Of a stretch of 15,529 bases of DNA, positions 1-10,279 are shown one piece after another. Within the stretch, counting starts at the first letter, position 1. Each line of letters begins with the position of its first letter. A program made the position numbers and the translations under genes. The stretch covers positions 1,442-16,970 of the forward strand of contig DGFH01000185.1 of NCBI GenBank assembly GCA_002391565.1, read 5' to 3'. Source of the stretch: Anaerolineales bacterium UBA3905. Its GTDB lineage: Bacteria; Chloroflexota; Anaerolineae; Caldilineales; Caldilineaceae. The notes under the pieces were generated by a model, which was not told the origin of the DNA, made no database searches, and saw only the letters and a program-made list of their open reading frames with translations.

Positions 1-1
1 C

Positions 2-1357
2 TTCTACCGCGCCATCTCCAACCGTCTGCCGGTGGATGCAGCCTGCACCGAAGCGCGCAAGGCCATGCACCTGGCTGCCGGTCACACGCTGGAATGGGTC
101 ATTCCCACCCTCTATATGCGCGCCGCCGATGGTCGCCTGTTCCAGCGGGAAGGCGTCCCGATCCACTGGGCAAAAGTGTTTAGCCTGTTGCTGTTCACAT
201 TGATGGTGCTGGGCGCCGCCGCCGGCTGGTGGTGGTGGCGCAGCACGCGCCCCATCCCCACCGGCGCATTCAATGTAGCGGTGGCAGACTTTGTGGAGAA
301 CGGGGCGACTGCTACAGCACTGCAGGCCGGCGCCGTTTTTGGGCAATCTTTGAGCGACGCGCTGGAGAACGAATATACGTTGAGCGGCGCCACCGATGTC
401 GCAATCGTGCATCAACACGTCGGGCGCATTGCGGAGGCGAACGCAGCGGCAGAGCTGGTAAAGAGCGGTTTTCAGATGGTCATCTACGGCAGCGTAGATG
501 GCGTCGGCGACCAACTGAATGTGCGCACGAAGTTTCTGGTGTCGGACGCTTTTCGCAACGATATGGGCGAAATCACCGGCGCACACGACTTCGCCTTTCC
601 CCTTACCATTCATCCCAGTGAAATCTTCACGCTGACGCCGACGTTGGCGCAACGCGCCAGTCTGCTAGTCGATCTGATCCAGGGCGTCGATTACGCTGCC
701 CAGGATCGGTTGACGGAAGCTGCCGCCGCGCTGGCGCGGGCTGCCGCCGAGTCCGAGCCGCTCGGCGTCTTCGCCGGTCGAGAGGTGATCTATCTCTTTG
801 CCTCCGACGTGGCGCGGCGGCGCGCTCGCCTCGACGAAGCGGAGCAGTTAGCGCTGTTGGCGCTCGACCTCAACCCGAACTATGGGCGCGGCTACATTGC
901 GTTAGCCAACAGCCTCTTCCTGCGCGGCGACCCGTATCTTGCCGAGGCGCAGACGCTCTACGAGCAGGCGCTACTGTTGCCAGAACAGCCGCACGCCGCC
1001 TTCATCGCCGAGAAAGCGCACCTGGGGCTTGGTCTGGTCTATTTCCGACGTTACCAGTTGGCGTATGACGACGCCTCGCCCTATGCCGATGACTACGCTG
1101 CGGAAGCCGCCGCCCATTACCAGGCTGTGATCGGCAGCATTCCACTGCAGCCGCCGCCAGCGCAGAGTCGTCTGGATCTGCTGGCGCAGGCTTATCTTGG
1201 TTTGGGCGGACTGGAGCGCCAACGCGGGATTGCAACTGCCCCCGACCGCTTCTGTCGCGCCCTGGAAATTTCACAAAACACTGCCCGTCGCCATTATGCC
1301 CAAGATATACTCGCCGGGCTGGGCGTTGCCTGCCCTGGTCGATCCTCGACGCCGTGA
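2..1357 (+). CDS. CHAT-domain membrane protein with TPR-like C-terminus (5' end outside window)
   Basis: The reading frame is open from base 2, so the GTG at 32 is internal. The first codons read FYRAISNRLPVD, then a run ending in YMRAADGRLF (to about 148), which is the typical C-terminal end of a CHAT (caspase-like) peptidase domain. The catalytic His and Cys would lie upstream and cannot be checked. A hydrophobic segment at about 170-238 (VFSLLLFTLMVLGAAAG, then four Trp) is one membrane helix. Next comes a region at about 265-620 with VAVADFVENG and VIYGSVDGVGD, resembling the TolB-N/FlgO-like fold often linked to TPR proteins. From about 690 to 1340 there are helical TPR-like repeats (LDEAEQLALLALDLNPNYG is the clearest). 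Inference: a cytoplasmic CHAT domain is tied through the membrane to an outer sensory or scaffold part. A LysM gene follows after 36 bp, probably in one operon. The CHAT call is fairly firm; the role is unknown. Confidence 0.78.
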   Translation, partial: FYRAISNRLPVDAACTEARKAMHLAAGHTLEWVIPTLYMRAADGRLFQREGVPIHWAKVFSLLLFTLMVLGAAAGWWWWRSTRPIPTGAFNVAVADFVENGATATALQAGAVFGQSLSDALENEYTLSGATDVAIVHQHVGRIAEANAAAELVKSGFQMVIYGSVDGVGDQLNVRTKFLVSDAFRNDMGEITGAHDFAFPLTIHPSEIFTLTPTLAQRASLLVDLIQGVDYAAQDRLTEAAAALARAAAESEPLGVFAGREVIYLFASDVARRRARLDEAEQLALLALDLNPNYGRGYIALANSLFLRGDPYLAEAQTLYEQALLLPEQPHAAFIAEKAHLGLGLVYFRRYQLAYDDASPYADDYAAEAAAHYQAVIGSIPLQPPPAQSRLDLLAQAYLGLGGLERQRGIATAPDRFCRALEISQNTARRHYAQDILAGLGVACPGRSSTP

Positions 1358-1393
1358 CGCCGGGAGATCGCTCTTTCATAAAGGAGCCACATT

Positions 1394-2755
1394 ATGAGTC
1401 ATCGCCACTTCATTTGCATCGTTGTGTGGCTGTTTGCGGCTAGCGTGGGCGTAGCGTGGTCGCCACCGCTACTGGCGCAGACGCCAACTCCGGCGTCAGG
1501 GCAACCTTGTCCCCCGGAGGGGGAATGGCGCCAACACATGGCGCGCCCTGGCGACCGGTGGGCGACCATCGCCGATCAGTATGGCGTTAGCGAAGCTGAT
1601 CTGCGTGCGGCCAACCCAACACCGCTTGGGTTGCTTCGCATTGGCGTGCCTGTGCGCATCCCCTGTGTGCCCGGTCCTGGCGCGCCGCCCTACCCGACGC
1701 CGCGCGCCGCATCCACGGCAATCTCCTCCGGTAGCGAGACGCCTGCTCTCTCTCCTTGCACGCCGCCGCCTGGTTGGGACGTCCGCTACACGGTGCAGCG
1801 CGGGGACACGCTCAATCGGCTGGCGGCGGCCTGTCGCACTACGACCGCTGTGATTCGGCAGGCAAATAGCTGTCGCAGCGGCGAGCGCATTTTCGCAGGG
1901 GAAATGCTGTTGCTTCCCTGCCGACCGGCCTTGCCGCCTGCTGTCACACCTGCCGGGGCTCGACCATCAGCACCGCCCAGAGGCCCTGCAACCCCCGACC
2001 CGCTACCTCAGCCAGGCCCATTGCGGGTAACGTTGAATCCTGCGAATGCTGTTGTTGGCGCCATCATCGGCGTCACCATTCAAGACGCCGGAGCGCGCGA
2101 GCCGCTGGCGGTTACAGTGGCTTGCGGCGGTCAAACGATGGCTGCGTTCAGCGTGACGGCTTCCACTGGCGGTGCGGCGACGACATCGTTCAGCACGACA
2201 GGCTATCCGGCAGGTCGTTGTCGGGTCGATGTCGCCAGGACAGTTATCAGTGGCGGCGGCAGCGCCAGATTGATCCTGACGCCGGCGGAGACGCCACCTG
2301 TGCAGGCGCCGGCGCCCGCCCCTGCGACGCAGGCAGCCGCAGCAGGGACGGCGTCTATATCGCCAGAGGCAACGCTTACGACGCCGATGGATGCGCCCCC
2401 GACGACACCCTTTACCCCTGATTCGGACGCCGAGACCGGCGCACCTGACGCGCCGCCCACCGACGCGGAGAATGGGGAAGCGGCGCCCACCGGGCAGGAA
2501 ACGCCAACGTCTCCGCCCGACGCACCCATCCCCGCTACTCCTATCGACGCTGCACCGCCGCCTGAGGAGCCACCGACAGCGCCGCCGCCATCGTCGCCGA
2601 CCTCAACGCTTCCGCCGCCGACGCCCGCCGCGCCGACGCCCGCCGCGCCGATTGCCACGAGTTCACCTGTTCCCACCGCACCCCCTTCCACCCCCACGCC
2701 AGACGCCGGCGAAGTGGGCGAACCTGCCCCGACGCAAACCGCTGCCTCGCCATGA
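1394..2755 (+). CDS. Secreted double-LysM protein with long Pro/Thr/Ala-rich tail
   Basis: The ATG at 1394 has an AAGGAG Shine-Dalgarno at 1381-1386. The 453-residue product starts with a signal peptide (basic MSHRH, hydrophobic core, likely cleavage after Ala28 in LLA-QTP). LysM 1 spans about residues 46-91, with ARPGDRWATIADQYGVS and a closing VRIPC. LysM 2 spans about 132-176, with YTVQRGDTLNRLAAAC and LLLPC. Both domains carry Cys residues that could form disulfides. Residues about 208-297 look like a beta-rich Ig-like domain (LRVTLNPANAVVGAIIGVTI). The rest, to the C-terminus, is low-complexity Pro/Thr/Ala with acidic patches and no clear anchor. LysM domains bind GlcNAc-containing glycans such as peptidoglycan, so this is likely a cell-wall-associated protein. 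No catalytic domain is visible. Its position between the CHAT and subtilase-like genes suggests co-expression at the cell surface. Confidence 0.85.
   Translation: MSHRHFICIVVWLFAASVGVAWSPPLLAQTPTPASGQPCPPEGEWRQHMARPGDRWATIADQYGVSEADLRAANPTPLGLLRIGVPVRIPCVPGPGAPPYPTPRAASTAISSGSETPALSPCTPPPGWDVRYTVQRGDTLNRLAAACRTTTAVIRQANSCRSGERIFAGEMLLLPCRPALPPAVTPAGARPSAPPRGPATPDPLPQPGPLRVTLNPANAVVGAIIGVTIQDAGAREPLAVTVACGGQTMAAFSVTASTGGAATTSFSTTGYPAGRCRVDVARTVISGGGSARLILTPAETPPVQAPAPAPATQAAAAGTASISPEATLTTPMDAPPTTPFTPDSDAETGAPDAPPTDAENGEAAPTGQETPTSPPDAPIPATPIDAAPPPEEPPTAPPPSSPTSTLPPPTPAAPTPAAPIATSSPVPTAPPSTPTPDAGEVGEPAPTQTAASP
2618..2647 (+). repeat. Perfect 15-bp tandem duplication inside the LysM protein tail
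   Basis: The unit CCGACGCCCGCCGCG occurs twice back to back (2618-2632 and 2633-2647), encoding a repeated PTPAA segment. It keeps the frame and is consistent with slippage growth of the Pro/Thr/Ala linker. Confidence 0.9.
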
Positions 2756-2779
2756 CCTGGCAGGGTTTCCTGGGCGCCG

Positions 2780-2795
2780 ACCGGTAACGACCGGT
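2780..2795 (+). other. Short hairpin between LysM gene and subtilase-like gene
   Basis: ACCGGT-AACG-ACCGGT forms a 6-bp stem with a 4-base loop, 25 bases after the LysM stop codon. No T-run follows, so a terminator role is weak; it may be an mRNA-stabilising or processing element. The 2756-2854 gap holds nothing else I recognise apart from the ribosome binding site of the next gene. Confidence 0.4.
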
Positions 2796-2854
2796 TCTTA
2801 CGATATGCGCGATGCACTTTTGTGGCCGCCGGCGTGCGGCGAAGGAGCAGACCA

Positions 2855-4240
2855 ATGGACAGGCCGGCCGAACTTTCTGAAGATGAAATTGTAGACCTGA
2901 GCGCTTTGCCGTGGATCGTGTGGGTTGAGTTGCAGCGTGATGTCGTCTCTTTCGAGTACCGCGACGGTATCGAGGACGCTTTGTCGGATGCATACCCGGA
3001 GTTCGCAGCGCGATGGAAGGATGTGCAATCTATAGGTCCGAATGTGACCTTCGAACGCGCCTTTTTTACCCTCAGCCCAGGTGAACTGGCGGAACTGGTG
3101 GAGCGCCAATCTTCTGCTGAGGGGCGGCGCGGTGAAAGCACAGTGGCGCCTGTCGCCCTGGGGGAGTTGTTTGCGCACCATCTCTTGCGCGTGCCATCGG
3201 AAGAACAGGCGATTGAGGTCGCCAAGGCGCTACAGGGGCTGGAGCACATCTTTGCACGCGTGCAAGTCCAGGCTCCCTTACCGCCCCAACCAGCCGGCAG
3301 CCAGCATTACCTGGATGGCGTAGACCTGGTTAACGACACCGCAGGGATCAATGTGCGCAGCGTGTGGACAAGCGCAGGCGGAAAAGGCGAAAACGTCATG
3401 ATTGGCGTCATCGAGCAATGCTGGGCGCTGGCGCACCGCGACCTGCCAGCAGCCATTGCGCCGCGCCGGTATCCTCAAGTGCAGCCTGCCAATGACTTGA
3501 ACATGCAGCGGGCTATCGTCCATGCGATGGCGGATGCAGGCATCCTGGCCGCAGTGCACAACAACGTTGACTTCGATGGCATTGTCGCCGGGGCCGCTAT
3601 CCGGCTGACGTCGAGCATCCGCACCAAGAATGGCGTCAAGCTATACGACGTGGCTGACGCCATCGCCTCGCTCGCGCAACAGTTGCCAGCCGGTGCAGTC
3701 TTGCTGGTGGAAGAACAGGCCGAGACGTTGGTGCAAGGGCGTTTGCAACTGGCGCCTGCAGAGCAGATCGCGGCTGTTCACACCGCGATCCGGGCGGCAA
3801 CCAACATCAACATCGCTGTCATCGAACCGGCGGGTAATGGCGGTATTGACATCGACGGCGTGCTGAGCGCTGTAGATTCTGGCGCCATCATGATCGGGGC
3901 CTGCGCCGATGATGGGCAGCATCCCTCGCGCCTGGCGGGTGTGCTCCCTTCCAACTTCGGTGCGCGCGTCGATTGTTACGCATTGGGCGAGTTTGTGGAG
4001 ACGTTGGCTCTTAACAATGGCACGCGGCGCGATTATGGCGGCACGTCAGCGGCGGCGGCGATCATCGCGGGCGCCGCCGCCAGCGTGCTGTCAATTGCCG
4101 CCGCAAACGGGCGCACTGTCACCCCTGAGGAACTGCGCAACTGGTTCAGAGATGATAGCCAGGGTGTTGCCTCGGCGAATCCCGGCGTCGATCGGATTGG
4201 CGTCATGCCTGATGTTGGCCGACTGGTTGCAAACCTGTAG
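2855..4240 (+). CDS. Subtilase-fold (S8-like) protein with a degenerate catalytic site
   Basis: I chose the ATG at 2855 over the upstream GTG (2822) because GAAGGAG at 2841-2847 is ideally spaced. The product has 461 residues and no signal peptide, so it is probably cytoplasmic. An N-terminal region of about 160 residues is unrecognised. The subtilase region runs from about 170 to 415. The first motif reads IGVIEQCWALAHRDLP, with V185-I-E187 where Asp should be. The His motif is IVHAMADAGILAA (H223, with HGT changed to HAM). The oxyanion Asn lies in EPAGNGGIDID (N328). The nucleophile motif is GGTSAAAAIIAGAAA (S398, with the usual Pro missing). So His, Asn and Ser remain while the Asp is gone. 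It may be a pseudo-protease, or use E187 instead. It sits third in the CHAT/LysM cluster. The fold call is good; activity is uncertain. Confidence 0.75.
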   Translation: MDRPAELSEDEIVDLSALPWIVWVELQRDVVSFEYRDGIEDALSDAYPEFAARWKDVQSIGPNVTFERAFFTLSPGELAELVERQSSAEGRRGESTVAPVALGELFAHHLLRVPSEEQAIEVAKALQGLEHIFARVQVQAPLPPQPAGSQHYLDGVDLVNDTAGINVRSVWTSAGGKGENVMIGVIEQCWALAHRDLPAAIAPRRYPQVQPANDLNMQRAIVHAMADAGILAAVHNNVDFDGIVAGAAIRLTSSIRTKNGVKLYDVADAIASLAQQLPAGAVLLVEEQAETLVQGRLQLAPAEQIAAVHTAIRAATNINIAVIEPAGNGGIDIDGVLSAVDSGAIMIGACADDGQHPSRLAGVLPSNFGARVDCYALGEFVETLALNNGTRRDYGGTSAAAAIIAGAAASVLSIAAANGRTVTPEELRNWFRDDSQGVASANPGVDRIGVMPDVGRLVANL

Positions 4241-4496
4241 ACGAGCTCCACACAGAGGCGCCCGCAATCGGGCTGACCTGTCTGGGATGTACTTCATCCT
4301 GGAGGCATCATCTGCAACTCATCGTCTTCGGCGTGATGGGCTGCCATCTCACGTTGGAGGCGATGAACTACATTTTCAACTTTTGCGCCAAAGGTGAAGC
4401 AGCCTCACCTGTCTTCCCTCCTGGCGTTTTTCTTGCACGCAGTGTACAATTGCCTTCACCTCAACATTCTGACGACACAAGCGAGGAGACTTGATC
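4241..4496 (+). other. Intergenic region with two weak hairpins
   Basis: This 256-base gap has no convincing gene. GCCCG-CAAT-CGGGC (4260-4273) and AGGTGA-AGCAGCC-TCACCT (4392-4410) can form stems of 5 and 6 bp. The second is followed only loosely by T-rich sequence (TTTTT at 4427-4431), so it is at best a weak terminator for the subtilase-like gene. TACAAT at 4445-4450 could be a -10 box for the next operon, but I see no good -35 at proper spacing. Confidence 0.4.
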
Positions 4497-5507
<1,011 letters not shown>

Positions 5508-5530
5508 AACGCTGTAACCGGGGCGTCACT

Positions 5531-8010
<2,480 letters not shown>

Positions 8011-8024
8011 GATGGGGAAAATGA

Positions 8025-8048
8025 GGAGATGGAGAGATTGGAGATCGG
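8025..8048 (+). repeat. Left arm of imperfect 24-bp inverted repeat flanking the dehydratase gene
   Basis: Bases 8025-8048 (GGAGATGGAGAGATTGGAGA then TCGG) match the reverse complement of 8434-8457 at 22 of 24 positions. The two arms face each other around the small gene at 8107-8397. Such GGAGATTGG-rich stretches look like a dispersed intergenic element. Confidence 0.7.
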
Positions 8049-8070
8049 ATGACGAGTGACGGATGACGAG
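8047..8070 (+). repeat. 10-bp direct repeat, 14-bp period
   Basis: GGATGACGAG occurs at 8047-8056 and again at 8061-8070, separated by TGAC. It lies in the non-coding stretch before the dehydratase gene, which looks like repeat-derived sequence. Confidence 0.75.
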
Positions 8071-8106
8071 CGAAGCGATGTCTTTGGGAAAGAAAGGGAC
8101 AGCAAG

Positions 8107-8397
8107 ATGTCAACAACAACCGCCTTGTCCGACGCTCAAATCAAAGCTGCGCTTCAAGACCTGCCCGGCTGGAGCATTGTTGCGGGTAAATTGCACAAGG
8201 AATTCAAGTTTGCCAACTTCACACAAGCCTTCGGCTTTATGACCAAAGTTGCCATCGAGGCCAATACCCTCAATCACCACCCCGAATGGTTCAACGTGTG
8301 GAATAAAGTCGTCATCGACCTGGTCACCCATGAAGCAGGCAATCAGATCAGCGCGCTGGATGTGGCGCTGGCGCACAAAATAGAAGAAGTCGTCTGA
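8107..8397 (+). CDS. Pterin-4a-carbinolamine dehydratase
   Basis: This is a 96-residue protein of the family's normal length. The ATG at 8107 has AGAAAGG at 8091-8097; the in-frame GTG at 8056 is inside repeat-like sequence and has no support. The family signature is clear: EANTLNHHPEWFNVWNKV (residues 51-68) with the active-site pair H57-H58 and P59, then H75 in DLVTHEAGNQIS, and a closing helix ALDVALAHKIEE. The enzyme dehydrates 4a-hydroxytetrahydropterin to regenerate pterin cofactors; family members have also been linked to molybdopterin-dependent systems and act as dimerisation factors. No aromatic amino acid hydroxylase is visible nearby. The gene is bracketed by 24-bp inverted repeats, so it may have been placed here secondarily. 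A possible service role for the neighbouring molybdo-enzyme is only a guess. Confidence 0.93.
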   Translation: MSTTTALSDAQIKAALQDLPGWSIVAGKLHKEFKFANFTQAFGFMTKVAIEANTLNHHPEWFNVWNKVVIDLVTHEAGNQISALDVALAHKIEEVV

Positions 8398-8457
8398 GAT
8401 TGAGAGATTGAGAGACTCAGCAACTGCCCCGAACCAATCTCCAATCTCTTCATCTCC
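8396..8457 (+). repeat. Hairpin containing right arm of the 24-bp inverted repeat
   Basis: GAGATTGAGAGATTG (8396-8410), overlapping the dehydratase stop codon, can pair with 8435-8448 (CAATCTCCAATCTC) in a stem of about 15 bp with one mismatch. The segment 8434-8457 is also the inverted copy of 8025-8048. It lacks a T-run after the stem but could still end or process the dehydratase transcript. Confidence 0.6.
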
Positions 8458-8471
8458 CACCTTAACCAACC

Positions 8472-9311
8472 ATGTACGAACTTTCTGCTTTGTTTTTCGG
8501 TCTGCTCTCTGCCCTCAGTTGGGGCGGCGGCGATTTTTGCGGCGGGTTATCGACGCGGCGCGCTGACCCGTACACGGTCGTCTTCGTGGCGGAGATGGTT
8601 GGCGCAGTGTTGCTGGCCGCGCTGGCGCTGATCTTCCGTGAGGCGATGCCCGACCTGGTGCATCTGCTGTGGGCGAGTGCAGGCGGCTTACTGGGCGCAG
8701 TGGGGCTGCTGGTGCTCTACCAGGCGCTGGCCTCCGGTCACATGGGCATCGTGGCGCCGCTCACCGCCGTGATCTCCGGCGGAATGCCGGTTCTCTTCAG
8801 CCTGATCACCGATGGACTGCCTGCCCCGCTGCAACTTGCCGGCTTTGCGCTGGCGCTGGCGGCGGTGTGGCTATTGGCAGGCGGCGCCGGTGAGACGCTC
8901 ACCCGCCGCGATCTGGTCTACACGCTGATAGCAGGCGTGAGCTTCGGCTTCTATTTTGTCTTCATCGACGCCGGGACCAGCGCAGGCAATGTCTTCTGGA
9001 GCCTGACGGCAGCGCGTGCGTTGGGCGGTCTGCTCTTGCTGGCGGCGATCGTGGTGATGCGCCGCCCCCTGTTGCCGCCGCGCGCTGTGCTGCCGGTCAA
9101 CTCGCTGACCGGCGTGCTCGACGCCGGCGGCAACCTCTTCTTTGCGTTGGCCGCAGCCGTGGGGCGACTCGACGTGGCCGCCATCCTGGCGTCGCTCTAC
9201 CCCGGCGTAACCGTGCTGCTGGCGTGGGGATTCCTGGGGCAGCGGCTCAACCGTCCCCAGGCTGTCGGGGTGGCGGCGGCGCTGGCAGCGATAGTGTTGA
9301 TTGCGGCGTGA
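8472..9311 (+). CDS. EamA/DMT-family membrane transporter
   Basis: This is a 279-residue, strongly hydrophobic protein with about ten membrane helices in two similar halves, the usual length and layout for EamA (drug/metabolite transporter) proteins. The N-terminus LSALFFGLLSALSWGGGDF, the GLLVLYQALASGHMGIVAPL segment after helix 3-4, and the second-half counterpart FFALAAAVGRLDVAAILASL with the closing LGQRLNRPQAVGVAAALAAI are typical. The substrate cannot be read. The ATG at 8472 has no visible Shine-Dalgarno. The gene keeps the high GC of the host genes and ends about 100 bases before the start of the AT-richer restriction-modification genes. Confidence 0.88.
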   Translation: MYELSALFFGLLSALSWGGGDFCGGLSTRRADPYTVVFVAEMVGAVLLAALALIFREAMPDLVHLLWASAGGLLGAVGLLVLYQALASGHMGIVAPLTAVISGGMPVLFSLITDGLPAPLQLAGFALALAAVWLLAGGAGETLTRRDLVYTLIAGVSFGFYFVFIDAGTSAGNVFWSLTAARALGGLLLLAAIVVMRRPLLPPRAVLPVNSLTGVLDAGGNLFFALAAAVGRLDVAAILASLYPGVTVLLAWGFLGQRLNRPQAVGVAAALAAIVLIAA

Positions 9312-9363
9312 TGGCAAGACAGGAAAATCTAGAAGTACAAAGCTAGAACAAATTTTCGGCAAA

Positions 9364-9393
9364 TTGCTTAAACCGGACTTGGTCAGCTACAAT
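9364..9393 (+). promoter_or_regulatory. Candidate promoter for the restriction-modification genes
   Basis: TTGCTT (9364-9369) and TACAAT (9388-9393) are 18 bases apart, just ahead of the methyltransferase start. The surrounding 9327-9393 stretch is AT-rich, with two CTAG sites (9330-9346 region), unlike the GC-rich genes to the left. The -35 match is only partial. Confidence 0.45.
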
Positions 9394-9411
9394 ATGCCAC
9401 AGGAGGTGAGT

Positions 9412-10263
9412 ATGCAATTGATCCAGATAGAGTCTAGGAGTGCAAAGCCCTTTCTGAAGTGGGTAGGGGGGAAACAGCAGTTGCTAGATCAGTTTGCACT
9501 CTTGTTCCCTGCCCACTTTCACTCTTATCATGAACCTTTCCTGGGTGGGGGGGCTGTCTACTTCCATCTGTGGAGTTCCAATCAGATTACTGGCGCGGCA
9601 TATCTATCTGACTTGAATGAAGAACTCGTAGACACTTATCTTGCTGTTCGTAATCGCGTTGATGATGTCATCGCGATTCTTCGCAAACATGAAGCGAATC
9701 ACAGCCATGATTACTACTATCATGTTCGCGCTGCCGATCGCAAAATGCATCAACTTACCCAAGTTGAGAAGGCAGCACGACTCATTTACCTGAATCGCAC
9801 CTGCTACAATGGTTTGTATAGAGTTAATCGGAAGGGGCAATTTAATGTTCCGATCGGCAGCTACCAGGCGCCTAAGATCGTCTTTGAGGATACTCTGCGC
9901 GCCGCAAGCCGTGCACTTCAGCCAGCCAATTTGCACATCCGAAAATTTGAATCTGTGCTTGATTATGCGCAGGCAGGAGATTTCATCTATTTTGATCCAC
10001 CCTATGTACCAATCAGTAAGACTGCAAGTTTTACAAGTTATACGCTGGATAGTTTCAGTGATGAGAATCAGCATCAACTGGCGGAGGTGTTCGGTGAATT
10101 ATCCCGTAGAGGATGTTACTGTATGTTGAGTAATTCCTATTCTCCCCTAACTTTGAACTTGTACAGGGACTACAGAATTGAAACGGTGCGCGCAATTCGT
10201 GCTGTAAATTCTAATGGTGGCGCAAGAGGCGCAATCAATGAGGTTGTTGTCCTAAACTACTGA
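9412..10263 (+). CDS. D12-class (Dam/DpnII-like) DNA adenine-N6 methyltransferase
   Basis: The ATG at 9412 has a strong AGGAGG at 9401-9406; earlier in-frame starts at 9301 and 9394 lack this. The product has 283 residues. The SAM-binding motif appears as KPFLKWVGGKQQLL (residues 12-25) and EPFLGGGAVYF (41-51), and the catalytic motif DPPY is at 195-198 (FIYFDPPYVP), an alpha-type arrangement. LNRTCYNGLYRVNRKGQFNV (128-147) and the C-terminal NSNGGARGAINEVVV are shared by Dam, DpnII-type and related enzymes. The target is therefore possibly GATC, but related enzymes such as M.EcoRV differ, so specificity is not proven. The gene is AT-richer than its neighbours (42% GC in 9661-9720). It directly precedes the probable nuclease gene, 16 bases away, and most likely protects the host DNA from it. 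Confidence 0.93.
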   Translation: MQLIQIESRSAKPFLKWVGGKQQLLDQFALLFPAHFHSYHEPFLGGGAVYFHLWSSNQITGAAYLSDLNEELVDTYLAVRNRVDDVIAILRKHEANHSHDYYYHVRAADRKMHQLTQVEKAARLIYLNRTCYNGLYRVNRKGQFNVPIGSYQAPKIVFEDTLRAASRALQPANLHIRKFESVLDYAQAGDFIYFDPPYVPISKTASFTSYTLDSFSDENQHQLAEVFGELSRRGCYCMLSNSYSPLTLNLYRDYRIETVRAIRAVNSNGGARGAINEVVVLNY

Positions 10264-10279
10264 ATCATCTTCTGTCATC

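Noticed and set aside
32..34. GTG as start of the first gene
   Set aside because: The same frame is open to base 2 and the residues before it continue the CHAT-domain C-terminus, so the gene begins outside the window.
2203..3249. 348-residue open frame on the minus strand over the LysM tail and the subtilase-like gene
   Set aside because: It is a low-complexity Gly/Val/Ala product, the mirror of the Pro/Thr/Ala-coding strand, with no domain and two well-supported + strand genes with ribosome binding sites on top.
4441..4450. TACAAT as promoter of the LLM/formate dehydrogenase operon
   Set aside because: No acceptable -35 at 16-18 bases; TTGCAC at 4433 is far too close.
9301..9411. Longer N-terminus of the methyltransferase from 9301
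   Set aside because: It would overlap the end of the transporter gene, adds residues not seen before the KPFLKWVGGK motif in this family, and the strong AGGAGG supports ATG 9412.
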